Position numbers and translations under genes: made by a program. Under the pieces are notes generated by a model, which was not told the DNA's origin, did no database searches, and saw only the letters and a program-made list of their open reading frames with translations. From Primula veris (lineage: Eukaryota; Streptophyta; Magnoliopsida; Ericales; Primulaceae), in the NCBI GenBank assembly GCA_963682055.1, contig OY821743.1:13675566-13739565 (forward strand): DNA of 64,000 nt. Reading direction: 5' to 3'. Below are positions 23,502 to 36,078 of the stretch, piece by piece; within the stretch, counting starts at the first letter, position 1; the number at the start of each line of letters is the position of its first letter.

Positions 23502-24254
23502 ATGCCATAAATATCATAATATATTTTATTTTGAATATAAAATTCAGATTTGACGTCATTTATTTTAGTTATGCAGATTAAAATAAATTGTTAATTAATT
23601 TAGTTTACATCCATAGTTAGGAAAATATAGTGAGAATAATTTGTTAATTAATTAGATTAACTATATTGGTAATTATTAAAACATAATAAGAGTATTTTTG
23701 AAAAAATTAAACAAAATTAGACATACTGATTTAAGTTGAAATAATAGAATGATATATCTGTATGTATATTGTATATATATGCAGATCTAGCCTTCATATC
23801 TGTTGTCAGATATGATCACAGTGGAGGCGGCGGAGCACGGTGACGGCGGCGGGGTTAAGCCGTAGCTGCTATATGTATATATATAATATGTATGTATCTC
23901 GTCGATCTGATCTGTATCTATATATCTATATAATTTTCGATCTGACCTGACTACGTTCACGTCGAAAGACGATAAACACACCCCCATCCGAGCTCATCTG
24001 ATAAAATGAACCAGGGACTTAGTTTGTAAATTCAGCATGTTTTTGTTTTTTAAATCAGTCCCTGAGCTTATAAATAGCTCCTAGAATTACTAAATTGTAT
24101 CATTTAACTCCATAAAATATGACATTTAACCATGTTTGGACATACCTACTTTTGTAAATTTGATTATATAAGTTAATCGTAATTTGTTATTTGAACTATG
24201 TTAAAAATTACATATTTTATTATAATAGATTTTCAAAATAAAATACACATTAGA
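23502..24254. other. AT-rich DNA, probably Helitron interior, with a short GC-rich island
   Basis: No gene is recognised. A GGCGGCGG-rich patch at about 23823-23855 stands out in otherwise AT-rich DNA. Confidence 0.45.
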
Positions 24255-24860
24255 CTTCTAATAAATTACTTATTAGTGCATTAGATTGTCAAAAAAATTG
24301 TATTAAATTGTTAAAGAAATTATATTAAATTGTCAAAATTTTGTATTACACTGTCAAAAAAATTGTAGTAGATTTTCAAAAGAAATAACTCATTAGTGAA
24401 TTAGATTGTCAATTTTTTTTTGTATTAATTTGTCAAAAAATGTTGTATTCCATTGTCAAAAATTATATTAGATTATCAAATTTTTTGTATTATATTGTTT
24501 ATTAGATTGTCATTAAAATTGCATAAGATTGTCTATTAGATTATCAAATTTTTTTTATTAGTTGTCTATTAGATTGTCATAAAAAATGCATTAGATTGTT
24601 AAAAAATTTGTATTCAATTGACAAAATATTGTATTAGATTGTCAACAAAATTGTATTAGATTTGTCAAAAAAATTGTATCAGATTGTTAAATTTTTTGTA
24701 TTAAATTATCAAATTTTTTGTATTAGATTGTCAAAAATGTTATATTAGATTGTTAAACATTTTGTATTAGATTGTCACGAAAATTGCATTAGATTGTCAC
24801 AAAAATTGTATTAGATTATCAAAAAAAAATTATATTTGATTTTTTTTCTAAAATAAATAA
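24255..24860. repeat. degenerate tandem array of ATTAGATTGTCAAAAA units
   Basis: About 25 imperfect copies of a unit near 22 bp (TGTATTAGATTGTCAAAAAAAT with variants) fill about 600 bp. There is no coding potential. Confidence 0.85.
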
Positions 24861-24989
24861 TTTTAAGAATTTTTTACGGTTTTTTAATTTTTTTTTGGTT
24901 TTTATTTTTTTCGAATTTTTTTTGCTTTTTTTTTTTTGGTCAACATTGGTCAACGACAATCAACACCGAAGTCCGGCGGTCAGCGCTTA

Positions 24990-25880
24990 ATCGAAGTCGA
25001 GGTGACTATTAAACAATCTGCCCTTAATCGATATTCGCCCAACCACCTTAAGGTTTCTGATTATGTTGCCGCTTCGATCCCAAGGTACAACGTCTCGGAT
25101 GACTTGCCGGAAACTGACGACGAGTTAAAGTCGAGCTGTTGCTGGGTGGTTCTCTCTCTTTCTAAATGCTATGTATGCAGAGTATTTCATAATAAAAATG
25201 TTGTATTTTGAGAGTGGGGAGGGGATGCCTATTTATAGGTTGGGCTGAAATCTCAGTCATAAATGGATCACTTAATTCATCAATCGAAATTGCTGAATTA
25301 ATTGTGCAATTATTCTCATTAATTGCACCAGTTACAAACTTGCTGAAAATTTGGGGATTGTTTTGTGATTATTCAAAACTCTCTCACTTTCTTGGAACCA
25401 GAACCAGAACCAGACATTCCCCAAGGCCCAAGACCCAAGGTTCGTGTCCGAAACCCGAGACCCATGCCTGAGACTGAGATCGAGCGAGCGTGCGTATGTG
25501 TGATGCTCTTGTCTACACACACTTATGAGACTACACACTTTAGCACTCCCAAGTGCTGTGTGTGTATAAACCATTGAAAATGGCTTTTCCCCTTTGATGT
25601 GTGATACACATTTGGGTGGCTTTAAAATCCATGTGGCTTCGCACTCTTTCCAACTTCCAAGCTTTATTCTCTCTCGATGGTCCAAGTTCAAATCCAATTT
25701 CCATTTACACCAATTCACCGAATAGTTCATGCGATATACCGTTTCGAATCTTATTATACGAGCTACTGAAACCATTTGAGTACGGTGTCTAAACTTTAAA
25801 TTCGTCGCATGTAATTTGATCAAACATTTAGACTCGTGACCAATTCAGAAAAACCATGTAAAAATGAATTTTTTCCAACA
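24990..25880 (-). repeat. truncated LTR, same family as the solo LTRs at 39310 and 44969
   Basis: It shares with 45490-45620 the run CGATATTCGCCCAACCACCTT and then CGATCCCAAGGTACAACGTC. It shares with both other copies the end region (CGATATACCGTT, then TTTTTCCAACA at 25880). The TGTTGG end is missing, so about 400-500 bp have been lost. The flank is CTCAC and no partner duplication was found. The TATTTATAGG segment at about 25230 is the complement of the likely LTR TATA box. Confidence 0.8.
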
Positions 25881-25975
25881 CTCACGACGCTGCGCATGTG
25901 TTCAGAGTCAGAGACCTCTCTCTTTTCGCGAAAATCCCTCTCTCTCTCTCCATCCTCCTTCCTCACTGTAATAAC

Positions 25976-26830
25976 TAGAGGTGGGTTAGGGTCGGGACCC
26001 GACCCGTAGACACTCAACACGTATCCCGATCCGATTATTTTTGGAAGTGAGAAAAAAGTCGGGACCTGAATTTTCGAGATACCGTAGGGTCGAGATAGTT
26101 TTATCCCGAAATATCTTTTTTATTTTACGATAAGGTCATTTTTATTAACAATTTTTATTTGAAAAATAATAATTTTTAATGGTTGTCTAAACATGTTATT
26201 AACATGAAACATAATACTAGTTTGAAAATAATCTCCTAATAAATGCAAAAATAAATTAACACGTAATAGAAAAAATAATGTCAAAGTACAAATAATTGAG
26301 TTGATAAAAAAATTGTTACGTCTTTTATCAAATTCTTTTAATATTTAGTTTTATTCACACAAGAAATAATTATCATAATAAATGAGATATATTATCATTA
26401 TAATTTTTATAATCGAAAAATAATAATCATTTATCCTTTTTGAAGTAACAATTTAATTTTTTAATTTAATTATATTTTTATTTTAATTGTCTCATATATT
26501 CAAAAGTACAAACTTATATTATATTATCTAAATAAAACTAATATATGAAACAAAAACAGTTGTAGCACATATGATAAGGTGCTTACATTATATGTTTGAG
26601 CTATAATGTTCAATTATTATCACTAACATTTGATATAGATTAATTTACATTTTTAGTGTTAAAAGAAAAAAGATCATGTTATATAAAATAAATTAATTAA
26701 AAAGTCGGGTCGGGATACCCGACGAAATTAAAATTGCCACCCGATCCCAATCCCGAAATTTGTCGGGTCAGTATTCTTGTCAGGTAGTGTCGGAATTTTA
26801 GGATTTTTCCCCGGCTCCTGACTAATAACT
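25976..26830. repeat. probable non-autonomous hAT-like element rich in GGGTCGGGA
   Basis: TAGAGGTGGGTTAGGGTCGGG at the left and GTCGGGTCGGGATACCCGAC near 26704 at the right frame an AT-rich, non-coding interior of about 700 bp. Exact ends and target duplication could not be fixed. Confidence 0.4.
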
Positions 26831-26984
26831 TTTAATCACAGTTACTCTTATTATTATTTATCTAATTTAACCCATTCATTCTTATTATTACTTTCTAGTT
26901 ACTGATCCGATATGTAGAGGGATTCAAAGAGTTTAATACTTTTTTATGATACATTTTTTTTATACAATTTAGTACCTAATAGTT

Positions 26985-27286
26985 GGGCAAAAACCAGAAA
27001 AACCGAAGGAACCGATAACCGAACCGAAAAAATCCGAAAAAGACCGAAACCGAAAAACAGAAAAAATTTCGGGTCGGTTTCGGTTTTCAGTAAAACCGAA
27101 CCGAAAAAGACCGAAGAAAACCGAAAATGACCGAAAAAAAACCAAAACTGGACCGAAAAAACCGGTCCGGTTCGGTCCAAAAAATAAAAAGACCGAAACC
27201 GAAAAAAAACAAACCGAAAAATATATTCGGTTTCGATTTTACCAAAAACCGAACCGGATGGAACCGAACTCAGCCCTACCTTCTAT
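26985..27286. repeat. ACCGAAAC-rich MITE, hAT-like
   Basis: The stretch is built of repeated ACCGAA and TTCGGT words in both orientations. Its right end reads TAGGGCTGAGTTCGGTTC on the minus strand, a typical hAT-like start. The left end, TAGTTGGGC, is a poorer match. It sits about 290 bp upstream of the HD-domain gene start. Confidence 0.5.
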
Positions 27287-27574
27287 TATGAAAACTCCGT
27301 TTTATCAAAAGCATTCAATTTAGTGCCCTCTACGTCTCAGTTGATTACCACATGACAATCACCGCTATGTCATCGGGATTTAAACATACCCCGTACAATA
27401 CACATTTTTTAATTTAGTATCTTATACTTTGAAAAACTCATTTTAGTACCTTCAATTATTCAATTTAATATACCTGTTGTTGTAGAATACTTATTTGAAC
27501 AATTGATGAGGAGGGTATTGAGTGAGTAGAAGTGATTAAAGTGAGGGAGTAGTAAAATATTTGAAGGGAAAGAA

Positions 27575-30500
27575 ATGGAGGAGGGGAGTGGTAGAGAGAG
27601 AGTGATAAGGAAGGCGGAGGAGATGGTGAAGAGATGGATGAAAGGAAACGATGGTTCTCACGATGTTGCACATGTATTCAGAGTTAGAGACCTTTCTCTC
27701 TCTCTAGCTCTTTATGAAAACCCACACCTCTCCCCCTCTTCCCTCCTCACTGTAATTAATTACTCCTATTACTGTTTTAGTTACTGTTATTTACTACTTT
27801 TACTTCTTCTTTTCTGCTGTTGAACTTTTTGGGAAAACCATACAAAATATACCTAATACTATTGCTACTTAATTAATCTTACCTTCAGACTCTAAAACAG
27901 TCTTAATTAATGTATCATATAGTTCAAGTGTTAAATTTTATGATTATATTTAAAAAAAAATTTCATTTTGACAATTTTGACACAAGTTATAAACCGGTTA
28001 AAATTACATGTGGTTTTATAGTGGACAATTAAATGGGAACGGAGGGAGTAATTTTCAAAGACATATAACATATATATCATGCAGCTCATGCCTATTCTGT
28101 TGTTTATATTATTTTTGTTTTAATAGATTTGTTTTCAGTTCATTTTGTTATATTGGTTGGAAGAACCTTGGTAGTAGTTTTAGTATAAATAGAGGAGACT
28201 ATATATATAGTGACTAGGGATTGAAAATATAGATCATCTATGCTTTCTATCTCTACAGAGTAGAGAGTAGTTCTTGAAGATTTGGTATATTAAAATACTT
28301 TTACCTTTGTATCTCATTTCAGTCAGTTTGTATCCAATTTATAGAATTTCAGTCCTATATCAGTTATTTGTTTTTAGTTCTGCGTTACCTTTTCATTTTC
28401 ACAGTCTATGTATATCCGAGTGTCTTTCACCCGATCTGGCTATTTTTTGTTCTTTCACCCCCTTCTAAGCAATTTAATCGTTGTGAGGTCACTCTCTTAT
28501 CAAGTCAATTATTTTTATAGGTTAATTTCAGGGATCATTCTTCAGATTGTCATTGTGTATAAGTTATGTGGGCAGATCAATTTTTTCAAGGGAAATTTAA
28601 TCTGAGTATCATAGTGTGCCATTAAGGTGAATTGGAAGCCAAAAACCAATTATAGGATAACTTATTCGCTTTTCATGGTTGCTAGTTGTCCAGTAGACTG
28701 TAGAATACAACAATTGTTGGTGGCAATGTTTCTTGATTGAATTGATTATGTTACACTTGATGCATGGAAAAAATAGGGAAGAATAGGAACTTGAAAGTTT
28801 TTCTGAGAATGCTAGAAATAAAGATAGAATGAGTAGAAATTAGTTCGGCCTTTTTGCCTATATAAAGAACAAGGCGAATTGATTTTCTATTGCTTGGTTG
28901 TGCCATAACTGATAGCATCCATTAACTAAGGTTACATGAGAGAATCATAATAATATAAGTTGAAGTGGTATGATCAACATGGAACATGGTGAATCCAATT
29001 AAAGAGTATGTCAAATGTAGAGCACACTATGTAGGAAAGGTTTATCTTTTCTCTTAAATTGGTCGATAAAGAACCCTTACGTATGCTGGTTTTCATTAGC
29101 TCTACATTGAAAGAAAGTAATATTCTTTCTTTTTTATTATCAAGAAACTCAAGGGCATAACTAATTGGGCAATATTAGGGTGCAATATCCTATCTGGTTT
29201 CTACAGAATTGCTGCTATTCTCTTTAGATACGGACGCTCAATTTTCTATTCTAGGGTTAAGCTCTGATTTATCATGCTTTTGCAAATCACTTTTGTTGCT
29301 CTTTACCTTTTTGGTTTCTTTGATTTTTTTTTCCAGTTACAAATATATTTGTCACAAAACCAATTCGATTTTGTCTGGTGTCTGAAACCTACAGAGCACA
29401 ATCCTCTACCACATGATCAACATCTTCTATACCTCCAGTATAAAAGTACTTGAAATAAAATAGATCATCACTTATTTGCTTATTTTGGTTAGACCCTGTC
29501 CCATATGTTAGACAACATCTAGATATTATTTGATAGAACTCTCGCTGGCAGTAGACATGTATACCGAAAGTGATTTGGATATTGTAGAATATATCATGTT
29601 ACAAAGTTGGTGCTTTACCGGTTGATAAAATTTCTCAAGCATTTAAGGCTTCTTTCTCTTATCTATTTTACATTATATTTTGCTTCCTATTTCGTATTTT
29701 GGAATTTAATTCATACTTTTGGTTACCTGGGCAGGTGGAGCTTGCTGCACTTCTTCATGACATAGGTATTCTTCAGCCACTTTGTTGGTACTTTTCTTAT
29801 AATATCAGAACGAAAAGTTCTGATAAAGTGGGTGCAACAGCATGAGTACAGGAAAGATTGACATTAGTTAAACTTCTAAGCACAACATTAGTTAGAGGAA
29901 CACATGTAAATATTAATATATAACCTCTTCCTTATATAAACCCAGCAGCTTAGCTGTTGATTTGTGTCTTTTTGTTAGTCTTGTTTCCTTTTCCTGGTAA
30001 GTAAAAGGAAAGACTCTAATATGCGTTATTTACTTTCTGTTTGTCTGCAGGAGACTACAAGTATGTGAGGTTTGTGCTCCTGTTATACCCCCTGATGTTT
30101 ATTTCTTTAAATTTCACGGATTTGTTTCTTACCATATATTATGGGCTACTCCCTGCTTACACTTATTATTCATCCATGTATTCCTTGTCTTTTCCTGTTT
30201 TCCTTTGCTCTTTCTCTCCAGGGGCGGAACCATGATGATTTTCTTCGGGGGGGCCGTGGTGTAAAAAATATGTCGAATAAAAGATATAATAAATAGGGTC
30301 TAATACAAAATTAAGGAATTTTTTTTATGTTCAACATAGCATAAAATAAATATGAAGTCAAGACAAAGGGCAATAAAATAATTTTTTCTGTAATCTTATT
30401 TGGGAAAATAATTTGGGAAAATACAATGAGCATTTAGGAAATTTGGTAATTTCAAAGTGAAAAACAGAAAATTTTAGAAAAAAGCACCTAACATGATTTG

Positions 30501-30790
30501 AACTCCTAACCTTCCACTAGCTTAAGGTCCAATTTTACAACTACACCAGCGGCTCTTTTGTTTAACCAGGGAGACCATCAATGTATATATCTCAAAAAAA
30601 TTAAATTACATGTATAAAAAAAAAATATTGAAAATCGCCGCCGGGGTGGCCACGGCCACCCCCAGCCCCCCCTTGGGTCCGCCCTTCTTTCTCTCGTTTC
30701 AGTTGAAAGTGTTAGAATTGCAATGGTGTTTTGATAAGTGGCGCAAAACTGTATGGAGCATGGTACAATGTTATGATAGTTTCAGACGTA

Positions 30791-30830
<40 letters not shown>

Positions 30831-32909
30831 GGTAAGTATACTTAAATTACAATGACTAAATTATTTTATTTCTAATATTGAGTGAGCCAATTTCTTCTTG
30901 TGGGCTTATAAATTAGTTATATATAATCCCTTTTCTAATTTGTAACTGTGAATCACCATATTAGATGCATGCTCATTAGCCAAGGAGCGCATATCTTTGC
31001 CTGTATGTCTATACTCTTTCAATTTTATAAACCGCTTTATTTAAGCAAAATATGAAGTTAATTTAGCCTTTTTAATTTTGTACCTTTTTCTATTTGACTT
31101 TTATACCTGTTACAACAAATGGATATTAGGGATCCTTCAGAGGAGAAAATTGTAGAGGAGTTCTTAAGGGCGGAGGGAGTAGAAGAGAGCATGAGGGAAA
31201 AGATTCTAGGCATCATAAACAGAATGGGTTAGTTATTATAGCAATGTGTTTGCGTATTCAAATTGTACAATAAAAAGCATGCTTATATCACTTCGACATA
31301 GGTTTGCTGATTTAGACTTTCATATTCCAATGTTCAAAATCTTGGCTGCCTCTGCCTCATTCGGCCACAGCTTTTTTAACCTTAACAAAATTAATTCTGT
31401 CACCAACGAAACACATTTTCGGGGGTCGTTTGGTTTGCAGCTTTATAGCAAATAAGCTGGATTCCTTAAGTTTCAAGAAAACAAGATTCACCATTCATCG
31501 ATATTAAGTTTCTAGCTTTTTCAGGGCAAAAAATCGTAAAATCTCAGTTTTAAAGTTAGTCACCCAAATGTAGTCCAGCTTTTAAGTATATAAAACAAAA
31601 GAAATGCAGCTTAAAGTTGCAACCAAGCAAAGCCTAAGTTTCTCATAGTGTTTTCCATTATCACTACCAAATTCGTTTTACATCCACTAGTTTGAGCTGC
31701 TTTTATTCTCCTTCATGGGATACAGTTAATTGGCAACCCAAACTGTCACTTTCAGGTTTCAAAGAAGAGGTTACAGGGCAAGCTGGTATTGATTTTTCCC
31801 TTGAATTTGGGGTCGTGCAAGATGCCGACCGTCTTGATGCAATTGGGGCTATAGGTACATCCGTACATGTTTTAGATGCATATTTGGCGCATTTAACTTG
31901 GGTGTATATGTTATATGCACGTTCATTTGCGTAAAATGTGTTTGGTTTTAGGTATTGCTCGTTGTTTTACTTTTGGAGGAAGTAGAAACCGTGTGGTTCA
32001 TGACCCTGACATTAAACCTCGAACAGACTTATCAAAGGAGCAATACATGCAAAAAGATAAGCAAACCACCATTAATCATTTTCATGAAAAGCTTCTCAAG
32101 CTTAAAGACCTAATGAAGACACAGGTTAGAACAAAGCTCTTTGTTAGTTATGCTGGATAGTGTATCATGAAAGAAAGGAGTTGAGTAAGTTTTGCTGGAT
32201 AGAGGGTATATCAAGAAAGAAAGGAGTTGGAAGTGCTTATAGACACACACACTCACACACACACTCTCTCTCTCTCACACACACACCACACACGAAGACA
32301 TTAGCACACTTGCAGAAATTATATCTTTAACAAAGCAGGCTTGGTCATTGGTGAAGCATTAGAAGTATATTTTGTTTACTTTTCCTTTTAACTAAAATGG
32401 GTGTTGGGGTCATAAATTCAGAGAATACTTATTTATTCTTGAGGCCAAAAAAGGCTACTATTTTGTCTAAGTATGTTGATCTATACCATTTCCAGAACAG
32501 TACACTGCTTATGTTATACTCGAGTCAACTACTTTTCACCACTATTGCTACAAACATCCGATATATTTTTTCACTTTAAACCAAAAATACACCTTTAAAC
32601 TTATAAGATACTAAACCAAACAAGCCCCGGCCTGACAGATAATGCAATATATCCTCATTCACCTAATTATCATGTTCTACATATTTCACATTCTGACTTT
32701 AATTTTTGCTGAGGAAAACTGAACAATTGCATAAACAGTTGTCAGGTCACATGGGATGCATATGATTTATATGTTCGTTTTTCTTTAGCCTATATTTGAT
32801 GTGTGCTGAATGAACTTGTCAGGCTGGGCGACAGATGGCTGAGAAAAGGCACAAGTTCATGGAGGACTTCCTGAAGGAATTTTATGATGAATGGAATGCA
32901 TCTGCTTAA
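27575..32909 (+). CDS. HD-domain metal-dependent phosphohydrolase (YedJ/YpgQ-like), seven exons
   Basis: Exons: 27575-27751, 29735-29765, 30051-30069, 31130-31227, 31756-31854, 31952-32124, 32823-32909. All borders are GT-AG and the join gives 227 residues, close to the size of bacterial YedJ/YpgQ proteins. Metal-binding HD signatures are in place: SHDVAHVFRV (His29-His33), LLHDIGDYKY (His67-Asp68) and QDADRLDAIGA (Asp131, Asp133), followed by GIARCFTFGG. The family hydrolyses phosphate esters, probably nucleotides, with a divalent metal. The physiological substrate in plants is not known to me. There is no signal peptide, so it is likely soluble. The HD dyad sits on a 31-base exon followed by a 19-base exon. 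Introns 3 and 4 carry MITEs. Both ends of the reading frame are clear, so the gene looks intact. Confidence 0.88.
27752..29734 (+). other. intron 1 of the HD-domain gene
   Basis: Nearly 2 kb of AT-rich sequence with no coding match. GGAACGGAGGGAGTA at 28037-28051 is the terminus of a Stowaway-like remnant. Confidence 0.6.
30219..30685 (+). mobile_element. GGGGCGG-family element, copy 2, in intron 3 of the HD-domain gene
   Basis: It starts CAGGGGCGGAACC and ends GGGTCCGCCCT, and is flanked by a perfect 10-base direct repeat TCTTTCTCTC (30209-30218 and 30686-30695). The right half carries the GC-rich block GGGGTGGCCACGGCCACCCC. On the minus strand at about 30490-30560 is a tRNA-like block: GTGTAGTTGTAAAATTGG, then GAGTTCAAATC. 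The duplication size suggests a Mutator-like origin. There is no coding sequence. Confidence 0.75.
30792..30829. repeat. (CA)n microsatellite
   Basis: About 18-19 CA units in intron 3 of the HD-domain gene, between the GGGGCGG element and exon 4. Confidence 0.95.
31421..31635. mobile_element. small MITE in intron 4 of the HD-domain gene
   Basis: The left side GGGTCGTTTGGTTTGCAGC and the right side (on the minus strand TAGGCTTTGCTTGGTTGCAAC) form imperfect inverted ends around about 215 bp without coding content. Target duplication unclear. Confidence 0.45.
32240..32295. repeat. CA/CT compound microsatellite
   Basis: Alternating CACACA and CTCTCT tracts in intron 6 of the HD-domain gene. Confidence 0.85.
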
Positions 32910-33764
32910 ACAAGGGTAACCTCTTAATGGAATTTTATAAAGGCAGAAGTGCTTACGGGCTTTTAAATTGCTTAGTGACTTCTATCGTTCGGAGAAATTA
33001 TATCTACAGAAATCAAATGTAACTTGCTGGTAGCCTGGGATTTCCTATACCAGCTTATGATATCAGAAGTCAGAACAATTATTATTATTAAGGAAGCGAT
33101 GAATTGATCAAAATTTCAGTAGATCTACCACAAGTATGGGTGAACAATTTGAAGAGTGAATAAATCCTCCAAATCAATTTGCATATGTTATAATTACACG
33201 CCTATTACTGATTTCCGCTACCTCTATTTGTCTTCTTTTACATTTCAATTTTGCTTTGCATTTCATCCCAATATATATGATACACTGAAGGCTTTTATGA
33301 TTATGAAGCAACACCAATTTTCTCAAGCTAGTGGTGCATAACCGCAACAAACTGTTTAAACCAAAAGATATACTCTCTCATTGCTAGTTTGCGTGCATAA
33401 GCATTGCCATTCTTGACAAAGATTATGAGAATGAATGTTCAATAGAAACATCAAAATTGCAAAATCATGCCTCTCTATATGAGCATACATAAATATAACA
33501 AGGGCCAATGCCCAAAACATACCGAAAGCGCAAAGGTACAGTAAAATACTCAATCAACTTAGAATCATTCAATTGAAAGCCTCAGTCAAAGGCTGCTTGT
33601 TACATTTTTCTTTATACATAACAATTATGTTCACTGCTTGGTTGAAAACCAGAACGAGGAATAAGGACCCATCCAAAATATAGTAACAATATCATAATTT
33701 AAATTACAGGGGAAAAAAATACAGAAAGCTCACACCGCTCACACCTTTAACGGAACTCAAAGGC
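32910..33764. other. convergent intergenic region between the HD-domain gene and the P450
   Basis: This stretch holds the 3' ends of two converging genes. AATAAAT occurs at 33159-33165 and could serve the plus-strand transcript. No other feature is recognised. Confidence 0.5.
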
Positions 33765-36067
33765 TTATTGTTTATAAAATTTCTGAAGTTCACAACCATC
33801 CCTTTTGCAAAGATTTACTTTCAATCCGTCATTAATGTACATAGTGAGGGCGAGCTTGGGTTCCACAGGATGATTTTTCACCACTGTGACTTTATACCTG
33901 TATAAAATTGAAGCAGCTACATATTTCATCTGATAATACGCAAAGTCCTTGCCCAAGCAGAGTCGAGGCCCGCCATTAAATGCGGTGAATTTGTATGCAG
34001 ATTCGCTCATGAAGCGACCATCTCTGAGCCAACGTTCTGGCCTATATTCCCTGCAATCTTTTCCCCAAATAGCTTCCATTCTTCCCATGGCGTAGATTGC
34101 GTATACTATTTTTGTTCCCTTTTTCAACACTCTTCCATCTGGGAAAACATCATCTTCAACTGCCTAAATATTTGGAAATTAAGTCATTCGTAGTGAAACT
34201 GTACACCCTTGAATAAAATAGTGATAACTCGAAAGCGTAGATATGGACTTTCATTCGTAGGCGAAATATATAATAAGCTTGATCAACTAACACAAGTATT
34301 GTTTAATTGCGATTCTAACTCACCTAACAATACTACTTTAGTTGGCTAATTATGAAATTTTCATTATGATAAATGTAATGTTACCGAAAAGCAACAAAAT
34401 ACACACTAAAACCAGTTACACATGAATAAGACCATTCGACATACAAGTCATCAGTTAGAGCGCATTAAAAAACCGTCAGCTATAGATTTTTGTTATAGTT
34501 AAGTAGAATAGAGTCAACCAAATTACTACGTACGGCATTAATATCTTGCTTATGATGGTCTCTATACTCATGTTTTGCGTGGTTATTATACCACTCTTTC
34601 ATATTGCATGCAACTCTAATAATTGCTAGTAGTTTCTGAAGCTTTGAAGTACAATTTCCACGATTAAAAAGTTAGGTTTCGAAATTATATTTCTTTTTCT
34701 TTTACAAAATTTATAATAGAACAGCAAGAAAAATGAAATGATCATAACAAAAAAGAACATTTATTAGTTTGAAAACTTACCTCCTTGTGATCCATTGGCA
34801 CTGAAGGATACAACCTTAGAGACTCTGATAGAGCAGCATGCAAATATTCCATCTTCTTCACTTCTTCTGGCCTAAACACTAAATCATTATTTCCGTCTTC
34901 TCTTCCTCCATCATTTCTTTCCTCAATGATCCCACATATCTCTTCAAGAATCCTCTCCTCTACCCCCGTATTATGGTTAAGTAGCCAAAAAAACCAACTT
35001 AAAGCCACCGATGACGTGTCCCTTCCTGCAAGTATGAAATTTACACATATATCCCTCAAGAACTTATCCGAAAAGGCATTCCCATTTTCATCCTTTATCC
35101 CCATGAATATTGTTAGTAAATCAGATCTCTGGTTTTCATCGCCGACCTTTGACATGAGCTCTTTCTTCCTTGTATGGATGACATCATCGGCAAACTCATC
35201 AACGTCCTTAATAGACGTTTTTAGGTTTTTCTCAAAACCCAAGTCTAAAAACCTCATGGTTTTCCATATAAATGTTGGTGTGACAAATCTCAATAGTGCT
35301 GCTTCTGTTGCATCTTCAAAGGCTTTAGCAAATGGGATATTAGGCAAACCAAGCCTTAAACAACCAGGGTCAACCCCAAAAGCTATCATGCAAACATTGT
35401 CGAATGTTAATCTCAGAAGAATATCTTGTAAATCTACTTCTTGTGATTTCTCACATACTTCTTTCAAGACAGGGAGAAGGCGAGCATGAACAAGGTCGAA
35501 CAGGGACTCAGTTGTCATTTTGCGAAACTTCGAGGAGTGAAACTCAATGCTCGCCGTTTTCCTTTGCTTCTGCCAGGTCTCATCATCTGCATTGAATATC
35601 CCGTTTCCAAGGAAATCTTTCATCGTGTCCCGAAAATACCCCCCCTTAGGGTAATTCGAAAATTTGGTCTTGAGTAGATACTCTAGGTTCCTAGGGTCCG
35701 ATGTTATCACAGAGTTGATATTCGTAAACCATAGACTTTTGAAGGTAAAAGTTCCATTTTGTTGAGACAAAATATCAGCCATCCATTCGTAAAAGTTAGT
35801 CCTAAGACCAAAGATCAAAGAGGGTAACATACCCACAAGAGGCCATACGGGTAGGCCTTGACGTTTACGTTGCCTTAAAGAATTTATGGTAACGAAAACG
35901 AGGAAAGCAAGGAGAATTTCCAAGACATGGATTTCGGCCATGAAGGACCGGCCGGTGGATGAGAGATGAGAAAAGGAGAGAGATTGAGGAGTCATGGTGC
36001 TTGTAAGGTTTGTGTTTACAATGTTGTGGTAGTGTTGCATTGATGGGTTAGTTGAATGAAATGTCAT
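33765..36067 (-). CDS. CYP86B1-like: cytochrome P450, CYP86B-like fatty-acid omega-hydroxylase
   Basis: Exon 1 is 36067-34781 and exon 2 is 34163-33765. The donor GAG|GTAAGT and acceptor TTAG|GCA join in phase 0 to give 561 residues from the first Met. After a polar leader comes an ER anchor (residues 43-62, MAEIHVLEILLAFLVFVTIN) and a proline-rich hinge (GLPVWPLVGMLP). The I-helix is AGRDTS, the K-helix ESLR, then PERW and the heme loop FNGGPRLCLG with Cys498. Blocks LRLYPSVPMDHKE and YAIYAMGRMEAIWGKDC are typical of CYP86B. Arabidopsis CYP86B1 omega-hydroxylates very-long-chain fatty acids for suberin. The same role is inferred here. Later starts at Met25 (35995) or Met43 (35941) are possible. 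The gene looks intact, with no stop or missing catalytic residue. Confidence 0.92.
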
Positions 36068-36070
36068 GAG

Positions 36071-36078
36071 CTATATAT
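36071..36078 (-). promoter_or_regulatory. TATA-like box just upstream of the first P450 ATG
   Basis: On the minus strand CATATATAGC lies only a few bases before the ATG at 36067. If it is the working TATA box, transcription would start about 30 bases downstream, near 36040, past the first ATG, and translation would then begin at Met10, Met25 or Met43. AT-rich DNA makes chance matches common. Confidence 0.35.
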
